Source: QHXQ01 sp036389375
Lineage (GTDB): Bacteria; Acidobacteriota; Blastocatellia; Pyrinomonadales; Pyrinomonadaceae
Assembly (NCBI GenBank): GCA_036389375.1
Contig: DASVQA010000177.1
Span: forward strand, 1 to 24,234
Length of the DNA stretch: 24,234 nt
Direction of reading: 5' to 3'
In this document: one piece after another, positions 1 through 9,886 of the stretch
Numbering within the stretch: position 1 is the first letter of the stretch
How the letters are laid out: each line of letters starts with the position of its first letter
The notes under the pieces: generated by a model
Seen by the model: the letters and a program-made list of their open reading frames with translations, nothing else
Told to the model about the DNA's origin: nothing
Database searches by the model: none
Translations under genes and position numbers: made by a program

Positions 1-1
1 C

Positions 2-3000
2 AACGGCAATACGCTCACCCTCAGCGGCGTGGGCGGCAATCTCAAAATCAACGGCGCGCGCACCATCGGCAACACCAACACGAGCGTCGCCACCGTGCAG
101 GTCAGCGGCGCGAAGATCGTCAGCCCGACCGCGCCCACCGACACGCTCCTCTTCGACACAAAGGTGAACGTCTCGCTCGGCGCGGGGCTGGATTTCGGCG
201 CGAACGTCTCGACCATCAACGCCGCGCTCGTCATTCAGGCGAACGGCTCCGTCAACACCCACGCGCCCATCTATGCCAACGGCTCGGGCCTCTTCTACTT
301 CTCCGGCGGCACATACGGGCGCAGCGCCGAGTGGACTTCAGACACCAGCGCCACTTTCCCCGCCGCAGGCTATCCGCACAACGTCGGCATCGGCAACGGC
401 ACGACGCTCAACATGGGCGCAAACGGCGGCACGGCGACCAGCTTCGTCGCCAACGGGCAGTTGAGCGTCGCCAACCTCTCGACCTTCTCGCTGGCCGTCA
501 CGCCGATGACCGCACCCGTCACCTTCAAGGGCGGCATCGCCTTAACCGGCGGCACAATCACGCTCTCCACCAGTACCGGCGGCGACCTCAAGACGCAGGG
601 CGACTTCGCCATCTCTAGCGGCACGTTCAACGCCAACAACCGCGCCGTCTTCTTCGAGGGTGGCGCGGCGCAGCAGAACATCTCCAACCTGACAGGCCCG
701 ACCACGCTCCCCTACGTCGTCATCAACAAATCGGCCGGCACTGTCCGCCTGAGCAACACAGACCTGACGGCACTCGCCCCCACGGGCGGCAACTCGCTTG
801 CGTTCCAGACAGCCGCCAGCACGCTCACGCTCAACGGTCGCACGCTCACGCTCGGCGGCACGCTCGCAAGCGTCCCCGGCTCCGGCCTCGTCGGCGGCAC
901 AAATGGCGACACGCTCATTCTCAACGACGGCGGCACGCCCGGCGACATGGGCACGCTCCCCTTCGCCAGCAGCCCGACGCTGACCAACCTGACTGTCAAT
1001 CGCTCCACCGCGACGGGCAATGTCACGCTCGGCTCGACCGTCACCGTAGGCGGCGCGCTTACGCTCACAAGCGGCACAATCACTACCGGCGCGAATACCT
1101 TAACCATCGGCGGCGCAGGCGCAGCCACGCGCACGAACGGTTACATCGTCGGCACAGAGCAGAAGACGTTTACTGCTAACGGCAGCTTCACTTTCGACGT
1201 AGGCACGGCCAACGGCTATTCGCCCGTCGAGGCCAACTCGACGACCGGCGCAGGCTCACTCTCCGTCAAGCCCACGCAGACCAAGCAACCGAACATCACC
1301 GGCCCAAATGCGCTCGCCCGCTATTGGACGCTCACAGGCTCAGGCCTCACCACTGATCTGACCTTCCATTACAATGCCCCCGATGTCGTCGGCACAGAGA
1401 GTAATTACGAGGTCATAAAATACAACGGTAGCTTCAGCACGCCGCCCAATCAAACGGTCAACACCACCGCGCACACCGCCACCGTCACCGGCGTCAACAG
1501 TTTCTCCGACTGGACGCTCGCCGAAGCCGCCTCGGTCTTCGGGCAACTGCAATTCAGCGCCACGAACTACAACGACACCGAAGGCAACACCGGCACGCAC
1601 ACCGTCACCGTCAACGTCCAGCGCACCGGCGCGAGCAGCGGCGCAGTCTCCGTCCATTACGCCACCTCTGACGGCACGGCGACCACGGCCGGGAGCGACT
1701 ACGACGCGACGAGCGGCGATCTCAACTGGGCCGACGGCGACAGCGCCGACAAGCCCTTCAACGTCACGGTACACGGCGACACGACGGTTGAGCCGAACGA
1801 GACAATCAACCTGACGCTCTCCGCCCCGACCGGCGGCGCAACGCTCGGCACACCCGCGACCGCAACCATCACCATCCAGAACGACGACACGCGTCCGCCC
1901 GCGAGCGTCGTCTACGTGGACGACGATTTCAACGGCCCCGTCGGCAGCGACCCGGATGGCCCCGCGACCGAGATCGGCTACGACGCCTTCCCGACGATTC
2001 AAGGCGGCGTGGACGGCGTCGCAGCGGGCGGCACGGTCAACGTCGCGGCGGGCACATACGCCGAGCAGCCGGTCGTCGGCAAGAGCCTCACGCTGCACGG
2101 CGCAGGCGCGGGCGCGACCAACATCACCGCCCCCGCGACGCTCGCCACGCGCTTCAACAACTTCTTCATCCTCTTCGAGGTGAACGGCGGCGCGAGCGTC
2201 GAAGCTTCCGGCCTCACCGTGCAAGGGCCGATGAATTTGAACGGTTGCCATCAAGCCATCCCGGCATCAACTTTCCGGCGCTACTACGGCATCTACGTGC
2301 GCGGCGGCGCGACGCTGAATTTGCACGACGCGTCCGTCCTCGACATCCGCGAGAATAACCCGGCGGCGAACACCAACTGCCAACTCGGCACGGCAATAGA
2401 CGCCGGCACAACCGTCGCAGGGCTTAATCAGACCGGCACGCTCACGCTCACGAACACCACCGTTACGGGCTTCCAAGCGCGCGGCGTCATCGTGGACAAC
2501 GCCGGCTCCGCAGCCACCATCACGAACAACACTCTGACCGGCTCGACCTCGGCGAACGTAAGTCAGAGCGTGATCCTCGTCGCCCTCGGCGCGAGCGCGA
2601 CCATTAGCGGCAACCAGATCGGCGGCGCGGAGTGCAGCGACGCCGTCAACTGCGGCCCAGACACGTTCACTCAGGCCGCCGCCGTCGGCATCTCGCTGAC
2701 CACGCCCGCCAGTGGCACGCAGGTCACTAACAACACCATCTCGCACAACGACTACGGCATCAACATCTTCACCGCGCCCAACGTGACGCCGGTCATCAGC
2801 GGCAATGCGTTAGACGCGAACCGCTACTTCGGCGTCAACGTCAGCGAAGGCAACGCGACCATCACGGGCAACACCTTTACGGGCGCAAGCAACGTGGCCG
2901 TCGTCGCCGCCTCGGTCAACGACCCGGCCAACCAGACCGCTGCGGACAGTGCCATCACGCTCACGGGCAACACCATCACCGGCGCAACCACGGCGCTCCA

Positions 3001-6000
3001 ACTGCTCGACGATCCGAACAATCCGGCCGACAACTTCTTCCCGCGCATCACCGCGCACTTCAACCGCATCGTCGCCGCAACGGCCATAGACAACCCGCAA
3101 AGCGTCGGCTCCGACATGGAGAACAACTGGTGGGGCTGCAACGCCGGCCCCGGGCATACCGGCTGCGGCACAGTCACCGGCACGGGCGTTGACTACGCGC
3201 CATGGCTCGTCCTCGGCATCTCGGCTGCGCCCGACACAATCACGCCCGGCGGCACGTCCACCGCAACGGCCGATCTGACGCACAACTCCGACGGCGTCGC
3301 GCCGTCGAACACAACTTTCCTGCCGCCCACACCCATCAGCTTCGGCGCTACCAACGGCACGGTCACGCCGCCAACAGCGACCACCGCGAATGGCGTCGCC
3401 ACGACGACCTTCACCTCGACCAGCGCGGCCTCCGGCAGCGTCTCCGCGACCGCCGATAATCAGACGGTCAACACCAACGTCACCGTCACGCCGCCCTCGT
3501 TCGCCATTAACAGCGTGACGCACCCGGAAGGCGACACGGGCACGACCGAGTTCGTCTTCATGGTGACGAAGACGGGCAGCACCGCGCTTAGCTCCTCCGT
3601 CAACTTCACCACCGTTGAGGGCACGGCGTCCGTCAACGATAACGACTATCAAGGCACAAGCGGCACGCTCAACTTCAGTTCGACCGACACGCAGATGCAG
3701 ATCACCGTGCTCGTCAACGGCGACCCGACCGCCGAGCCGGACGAATCGTTCACCGTCCACCTGTCGAACGCAGTCGGCGCAACCATCACGAGCGCCGACG
3801 GCACAGGCACGATCACCAACGACGACGGCGCGCAATCAACCGGCACGTTCCAGTTCAGCGCCGCCAACTACACCGTCAACGAAAGCCGCACCAGCGCCAC
3901 CATCACCGTCACACGCACCGGCACAACTACCGGCGCGGCGTCGCTCGCCTACGCGACCTCGGACGGCACGGCCACCGCCGGCAGCGACTACACGGCGACC
4001 GCCGGCACGCTCAACTTCGCCAGCGGCGAGGCCAGCAAGACCTTCACCGTCGCCATCAGCAACGACACCGAAGCCGAACCGAACGAGACCGTGCAGCTTA
4101 CGCTCTCGAATCCATCGGCGGGCGCAACGCTCGGCACGCAAAGCACGGCCACGCTCACCATCATAGATAACGACGGCGCGGCAACGAGCAACATCATCGT
4201 CGTCCTGCCGACCAACTTGCAGGGCTGGGACTCGTTCAATCAGGCGACCGCCACCGGCGCGTTCGGCAACGGCCCCGGCACGCCGCCTTACGGTTCGGGC
4301 AGTTATCAGATGACGACCGGCGCGGGCACGGGCGCAGCCGGGCAAGGCGGCAAGCACTGGTTCAAGACCAACGCCTACAACGGCACGCGCCTCGACGCCA
4401 TCTCGCAGATCAGCTATCGCACCTACGTTGATCCGACCTCGGCCGCCACCGACAATCTCGCGCCCGTCCTTGAGATGTATCTGGACGTGGATAGCAACGG
4501 CACGCGCGACACCACGCTCGTCTTCGAGCCGGTCTACACGCCGGAGCAGGGCAGCGTCGCCAAAGGCACCTGGCAGACATGGAACGCGCGCACAGGGCGT
4601 TGGCGCTCGACGCGCACGGTCGGCTCCATCGTGCCCGACACCTACTTCACGCTCGACACGTTCATCAACGCCTTCCCCGACACGACCATCGTGCAGTGGT
4701 TCCCGCGCGCGGACGGCTACGGCTTCGGCGCGAGCGTCGGGCAGGACACGGGCGGTGGCTGGGCCGGTTTCGTCGGCGCAGTTGACGGCATTGAGTTCGG
4801 CACAAACAACGCCGCGACCATAAACGACTTCGAGCTTGCGCCGCCCGCGATCTCGATTGACGACGTGGCGCAAGCCGAAGGCGATACGGGCCCGACCGCT
4901 TTCACCTTCAACGTCACGCTCTCTGGTCAGAGCAGCGTGCCCGTCAGCGTGGACTACACCACGCAGGACGGCACGGCGACCGTGGCCGACGGCGACTATC
5001 AAGCCGCGAGCGGCACGCTCACCTTCGCCCCCGGTGAAACATCGAAGCCGATCACAGTCTCGGTCAACGGCGATCTACTGTTCGAGACCGACGAGACTTT
5101 CAGCGTCCAACTGGCAAACGCGACGGGCGGCGGCGGCGCGACCATCGCCGATGCAGACGGCGCGGGCACGATCCAGAACGACGACGGCGCACCCACCTTC
5201 ACCATTGATAACGTGACGCACGCGGAAGGCGACGCAGGCCCGACCAGCTTCGTCTTCACCGTCACGCGCAGCGGCGCAACGGGCCTTTCGGCGGACGTGG
5301 GCTACACGACACAGGATGAGACGGCGAGCGCGGGCAGCGACTACGAGGCGCAGACGGGCACGCTCACCTTCGCGCCGAACGAGATGAGCAAACAGATCAC
5401 CGTGACCGTGAACGGCGACACGACCTACGAGGCAGACGAGACGTTCCGCGTCGTGCTCAGTAGCCCCGTCTTCGGCGGGAGCGCGCAGGCGCTGCAAGGC
5501 GTCGGCACGATCCAGAACGACGACGCACCGCCCGCCACGCTCGTCGTCAACACGACGAACGACATAGACGACGGCTTCTGTCTCGCCGATCATTGCTCAC
5601 TGCGCGAAGCCATCAACGCCGCCAACGCGAGCAGCGACGCAAACACCATCAACTTCCAAATCCCGGCCGCGACCGACACAGGCTGCAATAGCACAGGCGT
5701 CTGCCGCATCACGCCCGCCACGAATCTGCCGCTCATCACGGCCGCCGTCATCATTGACGGCTACACGCAGGCGGGCGCTTCCGCCAACACGCTCGCCAGC
5801 GGCAACGATGCCGTCTTGAAGATCGAATTGGACGGCAGCCAAATCGCCGTCAATGCGCGCGGCTTAGACATCGGCGGCGGCGGCACAAGCGTGCGCGGTC
5901 TCGTCATCAACAACTTCGCGCAGGCCGGCATCTGGCTTCAGTCGGCCGGCAGCAACACCATCGCCGGCAACTTCCTCGGCACAAACGCCGACGGCACTGC

Positions 6001-8734
6001 TGCGGGTCAGACCGACAACTCAGGCGTCGGCATCGTCATCGCCAATCAACCCAACAACACCATCGGCGGCGCAGCCGCTGCCGACCGCAACGTTATTGCC
6101 GCGTTCGGGACGGGCGTGGACATCTCCGGCGCGCAGGCGACCGCCAATTCGCTCTTTAACAACTACATCGGCACAAACGCCGCCGGGACGGCCCGGCTCG
6201 ACAACCTGAACTACGGCGTAAACGTGCAGGGCGGCGCGCACGCGAACACCATCGGCTGCGAGACCGCCGACGAGCGCAACATCATCTCGGGCAACGGCAA
6301 CGCCGGTATCCAGATTGACGGCAGCACCAGCAACAACAACGTCGTCACGGGCAACTACATCGGCGTCGGCGCGGACGGCACGACCGCCATCTCGAACGGC
6401 GCGCGCGGCATCTTCCTGAACGATTCTGGCGGCAACCAGATCGGCGGCGCGGGCGCAACCGACGGCAACCTCATCGCCGGAAACGGCGGCGCGGGCATCT
6501 TCGTGCAGGGCGGCGCGGCGAATAGCTTGCGCGGCAACTCGATCCACGACAACGCGGGTCTCGGCATAGACCTCGCCCCCGTCGGCGTCACGGCGAACGA
6601 CGCGCAGGACGCCGACACCGGCGCGAACAACTTGCAGAACTTCCCCGTCCTCAACGCGGCGACCGTGACCGGCAGCACGAACAGCATCAACGGCACGCTC
6701 AATTCGACGCCGGGCGCGACGTTTATCATAGACTTCTACGCCAACACCGCTTGTAGCTCGGCCGGCAACGGCGAAGGTCAGACCTATCTCGGCTCACTTA
6801 CCACCGACATGACCGACGCGCAGGGCGACGTGTCGTTCGCCTTCCACCCGACGGCGCTCACAACCGGTCAAATCATCACCGCGACCGCGACCGACGCGGC
6901 CGGCAGCACGTCCGAGTTCTCAACCTGCACGACGGTTGGCGGCGGCAGCGCGGGCACGATTGAGTTCACGGCCAGCACCTACACGGTCGGCGAAGCGTCC
7001 GGCACGGCGCAGATCACCGTCACGCGCACGGGTGGGAGCGACGGTTCGATCAGCGCCACTTTCAGCACGAGCGACGGCACGGCCACGGCCGGCGAGGATT
7101 ACACGGCCGTCAGCAATCAGACGGTGACTTACGCGGACGGCGAGACGGGGCAGAAGACTGTCAACGTGTCCATCGGCAACGACGCCGTGTACGAGGGCGA
7201 CGAGACGGTGAACCTCTCGCTCAGCACTACGACCGTCAACCGGCCGCAACGCGACGGCGGGCCAAAAATCACGATCAGCCAGCCGAGCGCCGTCCTGACC
7301 ATCACGGACGACGAGACCGCGCCCGCGATCAGCATCAACGACGTGTTCGCGGCCGAGCCTGCGAGCGGCACGACGAACGCGACCTTCACCGTCACGCTGT
7401 CGGGTGCGGCGCAAGACAACGTGAGCGTCCACTACCAGACGGCGGACGGCACGGCCACAGCGCCCGCCGACTACGACGCCATCGGTGACACAATCCTGAC
7501 CTTCACTCCCGGTCAGACGACAAAGACGGTCAGCGTCACAGTCAAGAGCGACGGCCTTAGCGAGAACACCGAGACCTTCTTCGTCAATCTAAGCAACGCG
7601 TCGAGCAATGCGACGATTGCCGACGGGCAAGGGCGGGGCACGATCACAGAGGCGGTGCAGGCCGGGCAGTTGCTCATCAGCGAGTTCCGCTTCCGGGGGA
7701 GCGCCGGGGCGAACGACGAGTTCGTTGAGTTGTACAACAACACGAGCAACTCGCTGACGGTCGCCACGAGCGACGGCTCGAACGGCTGGGCGGTCGTCGC
7801 TGCGCCCGGCACGGGCACAACCGGCGGGGCGCTGTTCGTCATCCCCAACGGCACGGTCATCCCCGCGCGCGGCCACTTCCTCGGCGTCAACTCGAACGGC
7901 TTCAGTCTGACCACAGCCGCACCCGGCGGCACGCCCTACACGGCCAACGTGGCCGACGATGCCGGCGTCGCAGTCTTCGCCAGCGCCGACCCCACAACCT
8001 ACAACAATGCCGCGCCGCTCGATTCGGTCGGCTTCACGCCGGTGGCCGACCCGCGTTTCCGCGAAGGCTTGGGGCTACAACCGGCCGCCGGCATCACGAA
8101 CAACGCGGAGTTTAGCTTCGTCCGCAAACTCACGACCGGCACGCCGCAGGATTCGGGCGACAACGCGGAGGACTTCGCGCTCGTCGCACCCGACCCGGCG
8201 CTCGTCACAAGCGGCACGGCGCAACTCGGCGCACCGGGGCCGGAAGACACGAGCGCCCCACGCCAGCAGAACGCGCTCATCAAGGCGAGCCTGATTGAGC
8301 CGAACGCTCTTTCAACCGACTCCCCGAACCGCGTGCGCGATCTGACGCAAGTGCCCAACGGGCAGTCCGGCACGCTCGCGATCCGGCGGCGCTTCAACAA
8401 CACGACCGGGCATCTCGTCACGCGGCTGCGCTTCCGCATCGTGGACGTAACGACCTTGAACACGCCCAACCCCGGCGGGCAGCAGGCGGACGTGCGGCTG
8501 ATTGATTCGCCTACCTTTACGATCACGACGAGTCGCGGCCCGCTGACCGTCAACGGCACGTTCGTCGAGACGCCGCCCGCGCAGACGCAGGGTGGCGGCT
8601 TGAACTCGACCGCCGGCATCGTTGATTTCCCCGGCGGCATCGCGTCGGGCAGTTCGATTGACGTGCAGTTCGTGCTCGGCGTGCAGGCGAACGGGCGTTA
8701 TCGCTTCTTCGTCAACGTCGAAGCATTGCCGTAA
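2..8734 (+). CDS. Giant Calx-beta/CSLREA/beta-helix surface protein, 5' partial
   Basis: The frame is open to the left edge, so the first GTG (base 29) is not a real start; residue numbers below count from it. Visible order: Thr/Gly-rich beta-solenoid (1-370); a module with an RYWTLTG motif ending in SFSDWTL (about 373-498); Calx-beta 1 (503-620); right-handed beta-helix starting YVDDDFNG (627-1060); Ig-like module (1065-1156); Calx-beta 2 and 3 (1157-1383); lectin-like module starting near QGWDSF (1387-1606); Calx-beta 4 and 5 (1607-1832); CSLREA motif at 1856 followed by a second beta-helix with repeated IGG/GNxIG turns (to about 2190); a beta domain (2200-2300); Calx-beta 6 and 7 (2308-2540); lamin-tail domain (2545 to about 2720); a 170-residue C-terminal domain. 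Calx-beta repeats carry DGTA and NDDG motifs and normally bind calcium. There is no LPxTG, PEP-CTERM or C-terminal membrane helix. An extracellular adhesive or structural role is inferred; the ligand is unknown. Confidence 0.9.
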   Translation, partial: NGNTLTLSGVGGNLKINGARTIGNTNTSVATVQVSGAKIVSPTAPTDTLLFDTKVNVSLGAGLDFGANVSTINAALVIQANGSVNTHAPIYANGSGLFYFSGGTYGRSAEWTSDTSATFPAAGYPHNVGIGNGTTLNMGANGGTATSFVANGQLSVANLSTFSLAVTPMTAPVTFKGGIALTGGTITLSTSTGGDLKTQGDFAISSGTFNANNRAVFFEGGAAQQNISNLTGPTTLPYVVINKSAGTVRLSNTDLTALAPTGGNSLAFQTAASTLTLNGRTLTLGGTLASVPGSGLVGGTNGDTLILNDGGTPGDMGTLPFASSPTLTNLTVNRSTATGNVTLGSTVTVGGALTLTSGTITTGANTLTIGGAGAATRTNGYIVGTEQKTFTANGSFTFDVGTANGYSPVEANSTTGAGSLSVKPTQTKQPNITGPNALARYWTLTGSGLTTDLTFHYNAPDVVGTESNYEVIKYNGSFSTPPNQTVNTTAHTATVTGVNSFSDWTLAEAASVFGQLQFSATNYNDTEGNTGTHTVTVNVQRTGASSGAVSVHYATSDGTATTAGSDYDATSGDLNWADGDSADKPFNVTVHGDTTVEPNETINLTLSAPTGGATLGTPATATITIQNDDTRPPASVVYVDDDFNGPVGSDPDGPATEIGYDAFPTIQGGVDGVAAGGTVNVAAGTYAEQPVVGKSLTLHGAGAGATNITAPATLATRFNNFFILFEVNGGASVEASGLTVQGPMNLNGCHQAIPASTFRRYYGIYVRGGATLNLHDASVLDIRENNPAANTNCQLGTAIDAGTTVAGLNQTGTLTLTNTTVTGFQARGVIVDNAGSAATITNNTLTGSTSANVSQSVILVALGASATISGNQIGGAECSDAVNCGPDTFTQAAAVGISLTTPASGTQVTNNTISHNDYGINIFTAPNVTPVISGNALDANRYFGVNVSEGNATITGNTFTGASNVAVVAASVNDPANQTAADSAITLTGNTITGATTALQLLDDPNNPADNFFPRITAHFNRIVAATAIDNPQSVGSDMENNWWGCNAGPGHTGCGTVTGTGVDYAPWLVLGISAAPDTITPGGTSTATADLTHNSDGVAPSNTTFLPPTPISFGATNGTVTPPTATTANGVATTTFTSTSAASGSVSATADNQTVNTNVTVTPPSFAINSVTHPEGDTGTTEFVFMVTKTGSTALSSSVNFTTVEGTASVNDNDYQGTSGTLNFSSTDTQMQITVLVNGDPTAEPDESFTVHLSNAVGATITSADGTGTITNDDGAQSTGTFQFSAANYTVNESRTSATITVTRTGTTTGAASLAYATSDGTATAGSDYTATAGTLNFASGEASKTFTVAISNDTEAEPNETVQLTLSNPSAGATLGTQSTATLTIIDNDGAATSNIIVVLPTNLQGWDSFNQATATGAFGNGPGTPPYGSGSYQMTTGAGTGAAGQGGKHWFKTNAYNGTRLDAISQISYRTYVDPTSAATDNLAPVLEMYLDVDSNGTRDTTLVFEPVYTPEQGSVAKGTWQTWNARTGRWRSTRTVGSIVPDTYFTLDTFINAFPDTTIVQWFPRADGYGFGASVGQDTGGGWAGFVGAVDGIEFGTNNAATINDFELAPPAISIDDVAQAEGDTGPTAFTFNVTLSGQSSVPVSVDYTTQDGTATVADGDYQAASGTLTFAPGETSKPITVSVNGDLLFETDETFSVQLANATGGGGATIADADGAGTIQNDDGAPTFTIDNVTHAEGDAGPTSFVFTVTRSGATGLSADVGYTTQDETASAGSDYEAQTGTLTFAPNEMSKQITVTVNGDTTYEADETFRVVLSSPVFGGSAQALQGVGTIQNDDAPPATLVVNTTNDIDDGFCLADHCSLREAINAANASSDANTINFQIPAATDTGCNSTGVCRITPATNLPLITAAVIIDGYTQAGASANTLASGNDAVLKIELDGSQIAVNARGLDIGGGGTSVRGLVINNFAQAGIWLQSAGSNTIAGNFLGTNADGTAAGQTDNSGVGIVIANQPNNTIGGAAAADRNVIAAFGTGVDISGAQATANSLFNNYIGTNAAGTARLDNLNYGVNVQGGAHANTIGCETADERNIISGNGNAGIQIDGSTSNNNVVTGNYIGVGADGTTAISNGARGIFLNDSGGNQIGGAGATDGNLIAGNGGAGIFVQGGAANSLRGNSIHDNAGLGIDLAPVGVTANDAQDADTGANNLQNFPVLNAATVTGSTNSINGTLNSTPGATFIIDFYANTACSSAGNGEGQTYLGSLTTDMTDAQGDVSFAFHPTALTTGQIITATATDAAGSTSEFSTCTTVGGGSAGTIEFTASTYTVGEASGTAQITVTRTGGSDGSISATFSTSDGTATAGEDYTAVSNQTVTYADGETGQKTVNVSIGNDAVYEGDETVNLSLSTTTVNRPQRDGGPKITISQPSAVLTITDDETAPAISINDVFAAEPASGTTNATFTVTLSGAAQDNVSVHYQTADGTATAPADYDAIGDTILTFTPGQTTKTVSVTVKSDGLSENTETFFVNLSNASSNATIADGQGRGTITEAVQAGQLLISEFRFRGSAGANDEFVELYNNTSNSLTVATSDGSNGWAVVAAPGTGTTGGALFVIPNGTVIPARGHFLGVNSNGFSLTTAAPGGTPYTANVADDAGVAVFASADPTTYNNAAPLDSVGFTPVADPRFREGLGLQPAAGITNNAEFSFVRKLTTGTPQDSGDNAEDFALVAPDPALVTSGTAQLGAPGPEDTSAPRQQNALIKASLIEPNALSTDSPNRVRDLTQVPNGQSGTLAIRRRFNNTTGHLVTRLRFRIVDVTTLNTPNPGGQQADVRLIDSPTFTITTSRGPLTVNGTFVETPPAQTQGGGLNSTAGIVDFPGGIASGSSIDVQFVLGVQANGRYRFFVNVEALP

Positions 8735-8768
8735 AACGCGCGGCCTGAAGCTGGCGCAGGCGTCTGCC

Positions 8769-8864
8769 TAACGCTGAGCCGCAGGGCGCAAAACCGGAGG
8801 TGGCGTACGTGCTTTCGCTCGTGCGCCCCTTGCGGTTTTGCGCCTTGCGGCGCTCTCTGTGTTA
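8769..8864. repeat. Large imperfect inverted repeat (REP-like or hairpin)
   Basis: The core arms are 8778-8796 and 8833-8851: 19 bases each, reverse complements except for one position, which would be a G-U wobble in RNA. Similarity extends outward to a TAAC/GTTA pair (8769 and 8864) with a 4-base bulge, and inward with GGCGTACG facing CGTGCGCC. The arms resemble the GCAGAGRCGCAAA-type sequence dispersed between genes in many bacterial genomes; that resemblance is from memory. It lies between the giant-protein gene and the esterase gene, so it could end transcription of the former, but no T-run follows. It is either a dispersed repeat or a structured 3' end. Confidence 0.6.
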
Positions 8865-8923
8865 AATTCATCGCGCACGCTCTCAGCCCGATTTTGATGC
8901 TTAGTGAACGTTAGGGACGACCC

Positions 8924-9736
8924 TTGCTGTACACCGAAACGCTTGCGCCCGGCGCACCGCTCCACTCGTCCGTCGTCATACACACGCACGCGGACTTTCA
9001 TTCCCGTCTGCTCGACAACCGGCGCACGCTGCTCGTCCTGCTGCCGCCCGGCTACGACGCCGACCCTTTGCGCCGCTATCCCGTCCTCTACCTGCACGAC
9101 GGGCAGAATCTCTTCGACGGCGCGACCGCTTACGTACACGGGCAATACTGGCGCGTGGGTGAGACGGCGCAGGCGCTCATCGCGGCACAGGCGATTGAGC
9201 CGCTCATCATCGTCGGCATCTACCACATGGGCGCAGGGCGCGTGGCGGAGTACACGCCGTCGCGCGATGAGCGCATAGGGCAGGGCGGGCAGGCCCAACT
9301 CTACGGGCGCATGCTCGTCGAGGAGTTGAAGCCCTACGTAGACGCGCACTATCGCACGCGCGCGGGCGCAGAGGACACAGGCTTGGGCGGCTCGTCGCTC
9401 GGCGGTCTGGTGTCGCTCTTTACAGGCTTGCGCTATCCCGCGACCTTCGGCAAATTGGCCGCGCTCTCGCCTTCGGTCTTCTGGGACGAACGGCTCATCG
9501 TCCGCCGCGTCGCCGCGCTGCACGCCAAACTCCCTCTGCGCATCTGGCTCGACACGGGTACAAGCGAGGGGCGCTACGCGACCGAGCACGCACGCAGCCT
9601 GCGCGACGCGCTCGTCCATAAAGGCTGGACGCTCGATGCGGAGCTAAACTATTTCGAGGCCGTCGGCGCAACGCACGACGAAAACGCATGGGCTGCGCGC
9701 GTAGCTCCCATGCTCAAGTTCCTGTTCCCGGCTTGA
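8924..9736 (+). CDS. Alpha/beta-hydrolase-fold esterase (PF00756-like)
   Basis: A 270-residue protein of the esterase D/enterochelin-esterase superfamily, predicted to hydrolyse an ester; the substrate is not predictable. Visible features: the strand and oxyanion-side motif YPVLYLHDGQNLFD (52-65), the nucleophile elbow GSSLG with Ser158, a likely acid in LDTGTSEG (Asp210 or Glu215) and the catalytic His251 in GATHDENAW. No signal peptide is evident, so it is probably cytoplasmic. The start is TTG at 8924: an in-frame TAG at 8912 rules out a longer product, and AGGGA at 8913-8917 sits six bases upstream as ribosome binding site. It stands alone, followed by a strong hairpin terminator. The length is normal for single-domain members. 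Confidence 0.85.
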   Translation: MLYTETLAPGAPLHSSVVIHTHADFHSRLLDNRRTLLVLLPPGYDADPLRRYPVLYLHDGQNLFDGATAYVHGQYWRVGETAQALIAAQAIEPLIIVGIYHMGAGRVAEYTPSRDERIGQGGQAQLYGRMLVEELKPYVDAHYRTRAGAEDTGLGGSSLGGLVSLFTGLRYPATFGKLAALSPSVFWDERLIVRRVAALHAKLPLRIWLDTGTSEGRYATEHARSLRDALVHKGWTLDAELNYFEAVGATHDENAWAARVAPMLKFLFPA

Positions 9737-9766
9737 GGCACGCGCACAGCCACCAGCCCCGCTGAG

Positions 9767-9815
9767 ACGAAAGAGCGGGCCAACTGTCTTGACGACGGTT
9801 GGCCCGCTCTTTCGT
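9767..9815. terminator. Bidirectional hairpin terminator, perfect 18-bp stem
   Basis: Arms 9767-9784 and 9798-9815 are exact reverse complements (ACGAAAGAGCGGGCCAAC on the left) around a 13-base loop. The hairpin lies between the convergent esterase and P-loop ATPase genes, so it can serve both strands. The 3' tail is not a classical T-run; the T-rich part is inside the stem (CTCTTTCGTT). Confidence 0.8.
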
Positions 9816-9886
9816 TAACGTACTGACCGAACGGCGCACGCTTGGGGTGCGTCTTTGGGTTTGGGTGGTTGGATTCGGTCGGCGCG

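Noticed and set aside
3836..5002. Long antisense open frame (388 codons) opposite the giant protein, with similar ones at 1340-2254 and 2810-3835
   Set aside because: They are rich in Arg, Ala, Val and Gly without domain motifs, which is typical of the reverse strand of GC-rich, codon-biased genes. The plus-strand frame is clearly a domain protein.
8840..8870. Promoter for the esterase gene (TTGCGC ... TTAAAT)
   Set aside because: The -35 element lies inside the inverted repeat and both boxes match poorly, so the spacing match may be chance.
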